NCBI GenBank assembly: GCA_009778835.1 | Contig: WRFK01000063.1 | Location: 1 to 8,328 of the forward strand | DNA from: Spirochaetaceae bacterium | GTDB lineage: Bacteria; Spirochaetota; Spirochaetia; CADAEX01 | Reading direction: 5' to 3' | Length of the DNA: 8,328 nucleotides | Shown here: piece by piece, positions 1 to 6,198 of the stretch | Position numbering within the stretch: the stretch's first letter is position 1 | Layout: the number at the start of each line of letters is the position of its first letter | Program-made: the position numbers and the translations under genes | The notes under the pieces: model-generated | What the model was told of the DNA's origin: nothing | What the model saw: the letters and a program-made list of their open reading frames with translations, nothing else | Databases searched by the model: none

Positions 1-2397
1 ACAGGTTCGGGAAAAACAACCCAACTGCCTCTTATACTTCATGAAGCAGGATATTCCAAGTTAGGTATAATAGGAGTAACTCAGCCAAGAAGAATTGCGG
101 CAATATCCGTGTGCGATTATATAGCAAAACAACTTGGCACAACTGTGCCGGGAATCGTTGGCTACAAAATGCGTTTTAATGATATGACATCAAGCGAAAC
201 TATTGTAAAAATCATGACAGACGGAATATTGCTGCAGGAAATCAAAACAGATATTATGCTTTCAAGATATAGCTGCATTATTGTAGATGAAGCTCATGAA
301 AGAAGCCTTAATATTGATTTTATAATGGGTCTTCTAAAAAAAATAATCGAAGCAAGACCGGACTTTAAAGTTATAATCTCATCTGCAACAATTAATACCT
401 CTATTTTTTCCGAATATTTCGGAGAGTGTCCAGTTGTTCATATTGATTCCATAATTTATCCGGTTGGAATTATCTATGATCCTGTAATAAACAAAAACGA
501 AGACGATGCAGTTATTATTAAAGTAAATGCGATTATTGAAAGAATATTTGCAGAAAAACGGGAAGGAGATATTCTTGTATTTCTTTCAGGCGAAAAGCAG
601 ATAAAAGATTGCATAACTCTTCTTAACGCTTCTACGTACAGAAAAAAAATGGTAATACTTCCTCTGTATGGAAGGCTTTCAAAAGAGGAACAGGAACGGG
701 TTTTTATTGAAACTCCGTCCGGCAAAGTAAAAATTATTGTTGCAACAAATATTGCAGAAACAAGCGTTACAATCGACAAAATCACTTCTGTTATTGATTC
801 AGGGCTCGCGAAAATAAATTCCTACAATCCAATAACATATACATCTTCTCTTCTTGAGTCCACTATTTCCAAAGCATCATGTAATCAGAGAAAAGGGAGA
901 GCAGGAAGAACAATGCCCGGAATCTGTTACAGACTTTATACAAAGAATGATTATGAAACCAGACCTCTTTTTACAAAAGAAGAGATATACAGAACAGATT
1001 TATCCGAAGTTGTATTGCGAATGGCAGAAATCGGAATAAGTGATTTTCAATCTTTTGATTTTATATCTTCTCCGGGCAGGCAAGGAATAGAGGGCGCTGT
1101 TGAAACATTAAAAATGCTTGGCGCTATAAATAATGATAACTCCCTTACAAACATAGGAAGTTTAATGGTGAATTTTCCTCTCCTGCCCCGCCTTGCCAGA
1201 ATTATTGTGGAAGCAATAATCAATTATCCATCTGTTCTTGAAGAGACAATTCTTGCCGCAACATTTCTCTCAACGAATTCTCCATTTCTTATGCCTCAAG
1301 GGGAGGAGTTCGAAGCAAGAAAAGCGCATCATAAATTAAAAGATGCTGATGGGGATTTTATTTCCTATATAAAAGTTTTTAAAGCATATATGGAGAGCCA
1401 GGATAAAATCAAATTTTGCACAACAAATTATCTTGATAATATTATTATGTCGGAATTTGAAAATATAAAAATGCAACTTGAAGATATAGTGGGAGATATG
1501 GGAATACCCATAACATCCGGAGGGAGTGTAAAAGATTATTTAGTCGCTGTATCAAAAGGGCTTATTCAATTTGTGTGTATAAAATCAAAAAAAGGGATTT
1601 ACAGAAGTCTTACTGCAGAAAAAATACAGATACACCCAGGTTCCGTAATGTTTAAAGAAGATCCCAACTTTATTGTTGCAGGGGAAATTGTAAGAACAAG
1701 CAAGATGTTCGCGCATTCTGTATCTCCGTTAAGAAAAGAGTGGCTAAAAGAAATATCTCCGGACCTTTTTGAAAGATTTATGGCAATTTCCAAAAATGAA
1801 GTATCTGACAAGAAAAACAGAGATACTACAAATTATGTAAAAATAGGAAATGAATCTTTCAAGCTTGAAAATTTAAAAGGCAAAAAAAAGAAAAACGCAA
1901 TTATAGAATATAATAAGGCAAAAGAGATAATAACACAAAATAATTATGACAAGCTCTATATTCCCAATGAAGTTACCGGAACTTTAATACATAAAAATTT
2001 AAAAATATTTTCAGGAGAAAAATTATCAAATATATTTAAGGTTTTAAAATTTATTGATGCAAGAAATATAAAAACCGAGAAAGATTTTCCTAAAGGAAAT
2101 ATGAATATAAATACAGCTTCCGATAAAATCATAAAAAATCTTGACTACATACTTTCTTTGGCATCTTTAAAAAAGAGGCCCGGATATTTGGGATTTATTT
2201 CTCTTAATACAGACAGCAGAGGCAATTATTGGTTTAAAGTTGCTAAAAATTTTGACTTTGCATTAACCACAAGTTTATCGAGCTTTGAAAACTTTATGGA
2301 TGAACTATCTGAACATGATAATGAAAAAATAGAAAAAATTAATAGAATCTACCGTAAGCTAACAGATATTTTTGAAGAAACAGATAATAGTATATGA
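1..2397 (+). CDS. hrpA: HrpA-like DEAH-box ATP-dependent RNA helicase (5' partial)
   Basis: The reading frame is open from base 1, so the gene begins outside the window; 798 residues are visible. Numbering from base 1, it opens inside Walker A (GSGKTTQLP, residues 2-10). Then come motif Ia TQPRR (27-31), motif II DEAH (96-99), motif III SAT (128-130), motif V NIAETSVTI (250-258) and motif VI QRKGRAGR (296-303). A winged-helix/HA2 region follows (about 336-446, with PLLPRLARI), then an OB-fold region (about 521-586, with IHPGSVMF and EWLKEISPDLF). This is the DEAH/RHA order of HrpA, which unwinds or remodels RNA and in other bacteria acts on stalled ribosomes or mRNA maturation. From about residue 596 to the end lies a lysine-rich tail of some 200 residues that I do not recognise; it is much shorter than the C-terminal part of the ~1300-residue E. 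coli HrpA. The GTG at 109 is not the start, because Walker A and motif Ia precede it. The gene ends 11 bp from the convergent ArsR gene. Confidence 0.93.
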   Translation, partial: TGSGKTTQLPLILHEAGYSKLGIIGVTQPRRIAAISVCDYIAKQLGTTVPGIVGYKMRFNDMTSSETIVKIMTDGILLQEIKTDIMLSRYSCIIVDEAHERSLNIDFIMGLLKKIIEARPDFKVIISSATINTSIFSEYFGECPVVHIDSIIYPVGIIYDPVINKNEDDAVIIKVNAIIERIFAEKREGDILVFLSGEKQIKDCITLLNASTYRKKMVILPLYGRLSKEEQERVFIETPSGKVKIIVATNIAETSVTIDKITSVIDSGLAKINSYNPITYTSSLLESTISKASCNQRKGRAGRTMPGICYRLYTKNDYETRPLFTKEEIYRTDLSEVVLRMAEIGISDFQSFDFISSPGRQGIEGAVETLKMLGAINNDNSLTNIGSLMVNFPLLPRLARIIVEAIINYPSVLEETILAATFLSTNSPFLMPQGEEFEARKAHHKLKDADGDFISYIKVFKAYMESQDKIKFCTTNYLDNIIMSEFENIKMQLEDIVGDMGIPITSGGSVKDYLVAVSKGLIQFVCIKSKKGIYRSLTAEKIQIHPGSVMFKEDPNFIVAGEIVRTSKMFAHSVSPLRKEWLKEISPDLFERFMAISKNEVSDKKNRDTTNYVKIGNESFKLENLKGKKKKNAIIEYNKAKEIITQNNYDKLYIPNEVTGTLIHKNLKIFSGEKLSNIFKVLKFIDARNIKTEKDFPKGNMNINTASDKIIKNLDYILSLASLKKRPGYLGFISLNTDSRGNYWFKVAKNFDFALTTSLSSFENFMDELSEHDNEKIEKINRIYRKLTDIFEETDNSI

Positions 2398-2408
2398 AAT
2401 CAACGCAA

Positions 2409-2804
2409 TTATTTTTTGTTACCCGAAGATATCTTTATAAGAGGAATTATTTCATCCACAAAAGGATCTATAATCGCGTATACTCTTCTATTGCCGTCTA
2501 CTTCTGAATTTACAATACCACTCTCTTTTAGAACAGCAAGATGTTGTGATACTACAGGTTGAGGCTGCTCAAGATATTCCCACAACTCCTTTACGCATGC
2601 TGTTTCATCTTTAATAACAGTAAGTATTTTAAGTCTCAATGGATGTCCACAAACTTTAAGTTTTTTTGCATAAAGTTCCAGCATTCTTTCATTGCTAGCT
2701 TCAACGTTTTTCATATATGCCAAAATCGTATCGAATATTTTTATATTAATCAATATCGTTACACCGCTTATTTTTAATATTGCTTTTAAATTTTCTATTA
2801 GCAT
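2409..2804 (-). CDS. ArsR/SmtB-family winged-helix transcriptional repressor
   Basis: The protein has the ArsR fold: GHPLRLKIL (53-61), a helix-turn-helix at about 70-98 with recognition helix around QPVVSQHLAVLKESG, and a beta wing (SEVDGNRRVYAI, 100-111). ArsR proteins are dimeric repressors that release DNA on binding metal or on thiol modification. The metalloid-sensor CxC motif (ELCVCDL) is not intact: the matching stretch is ETACVKEL, with a single Cys70, and Cys52 is the only other cysteine. The inducer is therefore unclear. The 131-residue form has an AGGGA ribosome-binding site 5 nt before its ATG. An internal ATG (Met31, 2712-2714) would give a more typical 101-residue protein and remove an odd hydrophobic leader, but lacks a clear Shine-Dalgarno. 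The gene is divergent from nifS-thiI and shares a repeat-bearing intergenic region with it, so control of that operon or of itself is plausible but inferred. Confidence 0.88.
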   Translation of the reverse strand: MLIENLKAILKISGVTILINIKIFDTILAYMKNVEASNERMLELYAKKLKVCGHPLRLKILTVIKDETACVKELWEYLEQPQPVVSQHLAVLKESGIVNSEVDGNRRVYAIIDPFVDEIIPLIKISSGNKK

Positions 2805-2816
2805 AGCATTCCCTAC

Positions 2817-2903
2817 TTTCGTTGGAGCAAACTTATAACTTCTGTTGGGACAAGCTTATCATGTTGTGTATTATTCCTGATTTTCGTTGGTGCAAGTTAT
2901 CAT
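2817..2903. repeat. Three degenerate ~23-bp direct repeats in the arsR/nifS divergent region
   Basis: Copies lie at 2817-2839, 2840-2862 and 2882-2903; the first two abut and the third is one base shorter. The shared pattern on the plus strand is roughly TTTCGTTGG-N-GCAA followed by (GC)TTATCAT. Each copy holds a symmetric TTG-N3-CAA core (TTGGAGCAA, TTGGGACAA, TTGGTGCAA). The repeats begin 12 bp upstream of the arsR ATG and end about 56 bp before nifS, which suits operator sites for the adjacent regulator. A dispersed genomic repeat is an equally open explanation. Confidence 0.6.
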
Positions 2904-2944
2904 ACGCAAAGCATATTTTGATAGATTAAATTAGTTTTCTTTTA

Positions 2945-2950
2945 TATAAT
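2945..2950 (+). promoter_or_regulatory. Possible -10 element for nifS-thiI
   Basis: A perfect TATAAT hexamer sits 9 bp upstream of the nifS ATG. No good -35 is found at 16-18 bp (TTGATA at 2918-2923 is 21 bp away), and AT-rich DNA gives such hexamers by chance. If it is used, transcription would start at about 2957, leaving almost no leader, which agrees with the lack of a Shine-Dalgarno before nifS. Confidence 0.3.
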
Positions 2951-2959
2951 AATCCAGTC

Positions 2960-4147
2960 ATGAAAAATATTTATCTGGACTGGGCTGCTACATCTATACC
3001 TGATCATAAAATATTGGAAAAAATTTATGAAACTTCTACAGAAACATTTGCAAATCCCTCTTCTGTACATGGCGCAGGTGTAAAGGCAAAAAAGCTTCTC
3101 GAAAATTCGCGTGAGAGATGCGCCAATGCTTTAAAAGCAGATAAAAAAAATATTTTTTTTACTTCGGGCGGTACTGAATCAAATAATATATCAATTTATT
3201 CGATTATCAGAAAAAAAATAAAAGGGAGAGTTATATCAACAAACATTGAACACTCTTCTGTGCTTAATCCCATAGGGGAACTTGAATATATGGGTTTTGA
3301 TATTATCAGAATAGATTCTGATAAAAATGGAATTATAAATCCTAATAAAATAGTAGAAAAATTTGCAGAAAATATAGCTTTAGTTTCAGTAATTCATGTA
3401 AATAACGAAACAGGGGCAATACAGCCTATTAATGAAATCGCAGAAATAGTGAGCAAGTATTCAAAAAAAATTGGTAAAAAAATATTTTTCCACTGTGATG
3501 GAATTCAAGCTGCAGGAAAAATTCCTGTTGACCTTGAAAATATTGATTTTTATACAATAAGTTCGCATAAAATTTCAGGACCAAAGGGAGTTGGTCTTTT
3601 GTACTGCAGGGAAAAAATAGAGCCATTATACAGGGGCGGAGGACAGGAAAACGGAATAAGGCCTGGCACAGAAAATGCAGCCAACATATTTGGATTTTCA
3701 CTTGCGCTGCAGCAGGCAGTTGATAATATTACACAAAATCTTGAATCTGCCAAAAAAAAGTGTTTGTTTCTTACAGACAATTTGGCAAAAATAAAAGAAT
3801 GCAGGATCATACCTGAGTACAGAGTTGTTGGCGGGACAGAAGTTGGCGGCGCAGAAGCATCAGATTCTTTTTCTCCGTATATTTTAAATTTTTATATAAA
3901 AAAGATTCCTGCAGAAGTTCTTGTTAGAGTTATGAGTGAAAAAGGTTTTTTTATTTCAGCTGGAGCTGCCTGTTCATCCAATAAAAAGCATGAGTCGCAA
4001 ACATTAAAATCAATGAAAATAGATAAAAATGCCGCATTGTCATCGGTACGAATATCAATAGGACCTCAAACCAAAGAAGAAGAGCTTGCTGATTTTTGCA
4101 ATGTACTTGAAGAAGAATCAAAAAAGCTTTTAAATGTTTATAAATAG
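2960..4147 (+). CDS. nifS: Cysteine desulfurase, NifS/IscS-like (PLP-dependent class V aminotransferase fold)
   Basis: This 395-residue enzyme removes sulfur from cysteine to give alanine and an enzyme-bound persulfide, which is passed to iron-sulfur or tRNA/thiamine thiolation partners. The N-terminus (YLDWAAT) and NPSSVHGAG (32-40) are typical. TSGGTESNN (68-76) contacts PLP phosphate. H98, D180 and Q183 (HCDGIQAAG) match ring-contacting residues, and SSHKISGPKG (201-210) contains the Schiff-base Lys204. RGGGQENGIRPGTEN (225-239) is conserved. The mobile-loop cysteine is Cys338 in SAGAACSS, so the persulfide acceptor is present. Length is normal for the family. ATG at 2960 is chosen because the conserved N-terminus starts directly after it, although no Shine-Dalgarno is visible. 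thiI follows after 26 bp, the pairing seen in firmicutes where a dedicated NifS-type desulfurase feeds ThiI. No IscU scaffold gene is nearby, so tRNA/thiamine sulfur supply is the favoured role. Confidence 0.95.
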   Translation: MKNIYLDWAATSIPDHKILEKIYETSTETFANPSSVHGAGVKAKKLLENSRERCANALKADKKNIFFTSGGTESNNISIYSIIRKKIKGRVISTNIEHSSVLNPIGELEYMGFDIIRIDSDKNGIINPNKIVEKFAENIALVSVIHVNNETGAIQPINEIAEIVSKYSKKIGKKIFFHCDGIQAAGKIPVDLENIDFYTISSHKISGPKGVGLLYCREKIEPLYRGGGQENGIRPGTENAANIFGFSLALQQAVDNITQNLESAKKKCLFLTDNLAKIKECRIIPEYRVVGGTEVGGAEASDSFSPYILNFYIKKIPAEVLVRVMSEKGFFISAGAACSSNKKHESQTLKSMKIDKNAALSSVRISIGPQTKEEELADFCNVLEEESKKLLNVYK

Positions 4148-4173
4148 ACCATAAGAAATCCCGGAGAATTACT

Positions 4174-5532
4174 TTGAATATAATTTATCTCCTAAAGACA
4201 TGCGAAATAAACCTTAAAGGTGAAAATAAATCAATTTTCGAGAAACAGCTTTTTGCAAATATCAGAAAACAGCTTGATGGCATAAAAGTCAAAATATCAG
4301 GCAGAAAAGGGAGGTTTTTTCTTACACCTGTTGATGATATCGATGAAGAAACAAGAAAAAAAATTGAAAAAACACTCTCCTCTGCATTTGGGTTAACCGG
4401 ATATTCGATTGCCAGAATAGTAGAAAAAAATATTGATGATATAAGTAAAACTGTTATTGATGTTGTTTCCAGGCAGTTCGCAAACTACGTAGTGCCTTCA
4501 GGTAGCGTAGCACCCCACGGCAGTGTAGCGCCTTCAGGTAGCACAGCACCTCATAGCAACGCGGCGCCTTCAGACGGAGCAGCATCTTCAGATAGCGCGG
4601 CTCGGGATGCGGCGTCCGTGCCTTTCCCTCGCACTAATTGCGACAGCCCTGTCGCGGCTCGGGATGCGGCGTCCGTGCCGCAATCATTTAAAATCAGTTC
4701 GAGAAGATCAGATAAAAGTTTTAAATATAGTTCTTATGAGCTTTCCTGCTTATTGGGAAAACTTGTTATAGATAATTTTAAAACACTTAAAGTAAATTTA
4801 AAAAATCCTGATTTTAAAATAAATGTTGAGATAAGGGATAAGGCAGTAGTATATTCCCAAATTTATAAATCGCCCGGAGGACTACCTTCCGGTATTGCCG
4901 GAAAAGGGATTTTGCTTTTATCCGGAGGAATAGATTCTCCTGTTGCTGGTTATATGATGGCAAAGCGGGGATGCGCTATTGATGCTCTCCATTTTGAAAC
5001 TTATCCATATACGTCGGAGCAGTCAAAAGAAAAAGTAATTGAAATTGCAAAAAAAATCAAAACTTATCTTCCTAAAATGAAACTATACATTATTCATTTT
5101 ACAGAAATCCAGGTTCATATAAAACAAAACTGCAAACAGGAAGAGATAACTCTTTTTTCCCGCGCAGCCATGATGAGAATTGCCCATCTTCTTGCAGAAA
5201 AAACAGGGGCAAACTCAATAATTACAGGTGAGTCTTTAAGTCAGGTTGCAAGCCAGACAGCAGAAAATATAAGATTTACAGGATCGCATACAACATATCC
5301 TTTATTAAGGCCGCTTATTGGTATGGATAAACAAGAGATAATTACAAAAGCAAAAGAGATAGGCACTTATGAAATTTCGATTCTTCCATATCCGGACTGC
5401 TGTTCTGTCTTTGCTCCTCCCCACCCTATTCTAAAACCTCAATTTGAAAAAGTTACTGCTGCATTTAAAACTATTGATCTGGATACTTTTATAGAGAATG
5501 CTTTTGCAAAAATTGCAATATTAAAAATATAG
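4174..5532 (+). CDS. thiI: tRNA 4-thiouridine synthase ThiI, with repeat-derived insert in the THUMP domain
   Basis: ThiI adenylates U8 of tRNA and exchanges oxygen for sulfur from a desulfurase persulfide; in some bacteria it also serves thiamine thiazole synthesis. The N-terminal ferredoxin-like domain (EINLKGENKSIFEKQL, 11-26) is followed by a THUMP domain (about 61-225, with FKISSRRSDKSF at 172-183). The PP-loop ATPase follows, with GGLPSG (235-240) and SGGIDSPVAGY (250-260). PDCCSVF (407-413) supplies the catalytic cysteine: Cys410 aligns with E. coli Cys344. There is no rhodanese domain, as in the Bacillus type, which fits direct sulfur supply from the upstream desulfurase. The start is TTG at 4174, supported by GGAG seven bases upstream and a conserved N-terminus. 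Residues about 103-170 are a GC-rich, Ala/Ser/Pro-rich insert between a THUMP helix and strand; without it the protein would be a normal ~385 residues. The frame is kept and all catalytic motifs are intact, so function is probably retained. Confidence 0.93.
   Translation: MNIIYLLKTCEINLKGENKSIFEKQLFANIRKQLDGIKVKISGRKGRFFLTPVDDIDEETRKKIEKTLSSAFGLTGYSIARIVEKNIDDISKTVIDVVSRQFANYVVPSGSVAPHGSVAPSGSTAPHSNAAPSDGAASSDSAARDAASVPFPRTNCDSPVAARDAASVPQSFKISSRRSDKSFKYSSYELSCLLGKLVIDNFKTLKVNLKNPDFKINVEIRDKAVVYSQIYKSPGGLPSGIAGKGILLLSGGIDSPVAGYMMAKRGCAIDALHFETYPYTSEQSKEKVIEIAKKIKTYLPKMKLYIIHFTEIQVHIKQNCKQEEITLFSRAAMMRIAHLLAEKTGANSIITGESLSQVASQTAENIRFTGSHTTYPLLRPLIGMDKQEIITKAKEIGTYEISILPYPDCCSVFAPPHPILKPQFEKVTAAFKTIDLDTFIENAFAKIAILKI
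4480..4605 (+). repeat. 18-bp (6-residue) tandem repeats inside thiI
   Basis: Six contiguous 18-bp units run from 4498 to 4605: 4498-4515, 4516-4533, 4534-4551, 4552-4569, 4570-4587 and 4588-4605. They encode SGSVAP, HGSVAP, SGSTAP, HSNAAP, SDGAAS and SDSAAR. A more diverged unit may precede them (ANYVVP, 4480-4497). The first four units alternate TCA and CAC/CAT at their start, suggesting a 36-bp unit doubled at some point. Because units are multiples of three, copy-number change would keep the thiI frame. Confidence 0.85.
4596..4679 (+). repeat. 27-bp exact direct repeat pair with internal hairpin, inside thiI
   Basis: Positions 4596-4622 and 4653-4679 are identical (27 bp, start CGCGGCTCGGG, end CGTCCGTGCC), 57 bp apart, so both encode the peptide AARDAASVP. 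The 30-bp spacer runs into the second copy through a perfect inverted repeat, GCGACAG-CC-CTGTCGC (4640-4655). I count 118 G+C in the 180 bases 4501-4680 (66%), far above the surrounding AT-rich thiI sequence. This looks like an inserted, duplicated repetitive element rather than native coding sequence. Confidence 0.85.
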
Positions 5533-5698
5533 CAGCGATATAATCTTGACAGAGGCAGTGTAACATGAGCAATTTTGCTTGTATTTTTGTATTACATATT
5601 ATATAATCATAGTTATACATTTTGTATAATTATAGTTATACTTTTTGCGCAGGAATCAATTAACCTCAAGTATAAATTTTTCTGGCTTTTTATTGCTT
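5533..5698. other. Convergent spacer between thiI and fmdB
   Basis: This 166-bp spacer holds no convincing gene. A weak stem AGCAA/TTGCT (5568-5579) followed by a T-rich stretch could end thiI transcription, but the stem is only 4-5 bp. TTGACA at 5546-5551 has no -10 partner at the right distance. The main content is the tandem duplication listed separately. Confidence 0.4.
5602..5647. repeat. Tandem 23-bp duplication downstream of thiI
   Basis: Two adjacent 23-bp copies, 5602-5624 and 5625-5647, differ at two positions. Each begins TATAAT and contains an imperfect palindrome, TATAA-N6-TTATA, symmetric at 12 of 16 positions in the first copy. The site lies between two convergent genes, so it could be a protein-binding site, part of the transcription end region, or a replication-slippage product. 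Confidence 0.75.
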
Positions 5699-6028
5699 TT
5701 ATTTATTATTTGTTGCAGGGCACGCAGGCGCCGAGCATTTGTTGCATGATTCAGATGCAGGGCTTTTCCCTTCTGGTTTAGATTCTGATGATGGAGCAGT
5801 TTCAGATGTATTTCCCTTTCCGGATTTAGCAGAAGATCCGCTATTGCTTTTTTTGCTGTCTGTTACATAAAAACCACTGCCTTTAAAAATAACTCCAAGA
5901 CCTCCGCCTACAAGACGTTTTATTTTTTTCCCGCACTCAGGGCATTTTTGAAGCGGCGCTTCGGACATCTGTTGGAATACTTCTATAACTTTATTGCATG
6001 AAGTGCATTCATAATCATAAGTAGGCAT
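5699..6028 (-). CDS. FmdB-family zinc-ribbon protein with low-complexity Cys-containing tail
   Basis: The first ~45 residues are a classic FmdB-type single zinc ribbon: MPTYDYEC, then Cys8-x2-Cys11 and Cys29-x2-Cys32 (CPECGK), followed by a glycine-rich turn and GSGFYVTDSKK (50-60). The family is small, cytosolic and of uncertain role; the founder was named as a putative regulator of formamidase/amidase genes, and DNA- or metal-linked functions are only inferred. Residues 61-92 are Ser/Gly/Lys/Pro-rich and probably disordered. The tail carries three more cysteines (Cys95, Cys98, Cys103), giving a second CxxC plus one, which may bind metal or simply be variable. ATG at 6028 is supported by GGCGGAG seven bases upstream. 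A strong promoter candidate lies 86 bp upstream, so the gene is probably transcribed alone. Confidence 0.9.
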   Translation of the reverse strand: MPTYDYECTSCNKVIEVFQQMSEAPLQKCPECGKKIKRLVGGGLGVIFKGSGFYVTDSKKSNSGSSAKSGKGNTSETAPSSESKPEGKSPASESCNKCSAPACPATNNK

Positions 6029-6072
6029 TTTTTTACTCCGCCTTTCGCTGTTATCCGGATGAAAATTATTTT

Positions 6073-6090
6073 ATCCCACGTAATAGGGAT
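6073..6090 (-). other. Small hairpin in the fmdB leader
   Basis: ATCCC (6073-6077) and GGGAT (6086-6090) form a 5-bp stem with an 8-base loop in the predicted ~79-nt fmdB leader, about 45 bases before the start codon. It is too short to call a riboswitch and could be chance. Confidence 0.25.
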
Positions 6091-6113
6091 GGAATCTTGT
6101 TTATCCTTTACAT

Positions 6114-6142
6114 AGTATAATAACAGAAATTTATTTTTTCAA
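6114..6142 (-). promoter_or_regulatory. Sigma70-like promoter for fmdB
   Basis: On the minus strand, TTGAAA (6137-6142) is followed after exactly 17 bp by TATACT (6114-6119), close to the TTGACA/TATAAT consensus. Transcription would start near 6107, giving a leader of about 79 nt before the fmdB ATG. It is the best promoter match I found in the window. Confidence 0.6.
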
Positions 6143-6193
6143 TTGAGTATTCAATAAATTTTCCGGTAATTTTATCAAGTATATTAACTCAAT
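6142..6193. repeat. Imperfect inverted repeat between the PHP gene and the fmdB promoter
   Basis: ATTGAGT (6142-6148) pairs perfectly with ACTCAAT (6187-6193), and an inner imperfect stem (ATAAATTTTCC against GGTAATTTTAT) closes on a CCGG centre. The T-rich run that would make an intrinsic terminator follows it only on the plus strand, where no gene ends. For the minus-strand PHP gene, which stops at 6199, it may act as a weak transcription end. It could also be an operator, since it touches the fmdB -35. Confidence 0.4.
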
Positions 6194-6198
6194 GCTTT

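Noticed and set aside
109..111. GTG as the start of the helicase
   Set aside because: The same frame is open to base 1 and encodes the end of Walker A and motif Ia, which the protein needs.
2817..2903. CRISPR array
   Set aside because: There are only three degenerate copies, two of them abutting with no spacer, and no cas gene nearby.
4480..4683. Frameshifted or pseudogenised thiI
   Set aside because: The insert keeps the frame and all domains and catalytic residues downstream are intact, so the gene is called functional with an insert.
5546..5551. TTGACA as a promoter -35 downstream of thiI
   Set aside because: No -10-like hexamer lies 16-18 bp downstream, and any transcript would run antisense to fmdB.
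5575..5781. Plus-strand reading frame of 68 residues downstream of thiI
   Set aside because: It has no ribosome-binding site, a TTG start and a low-complexity product from AT-rich DNA, and it overlaps the well-supported fmdB gene.
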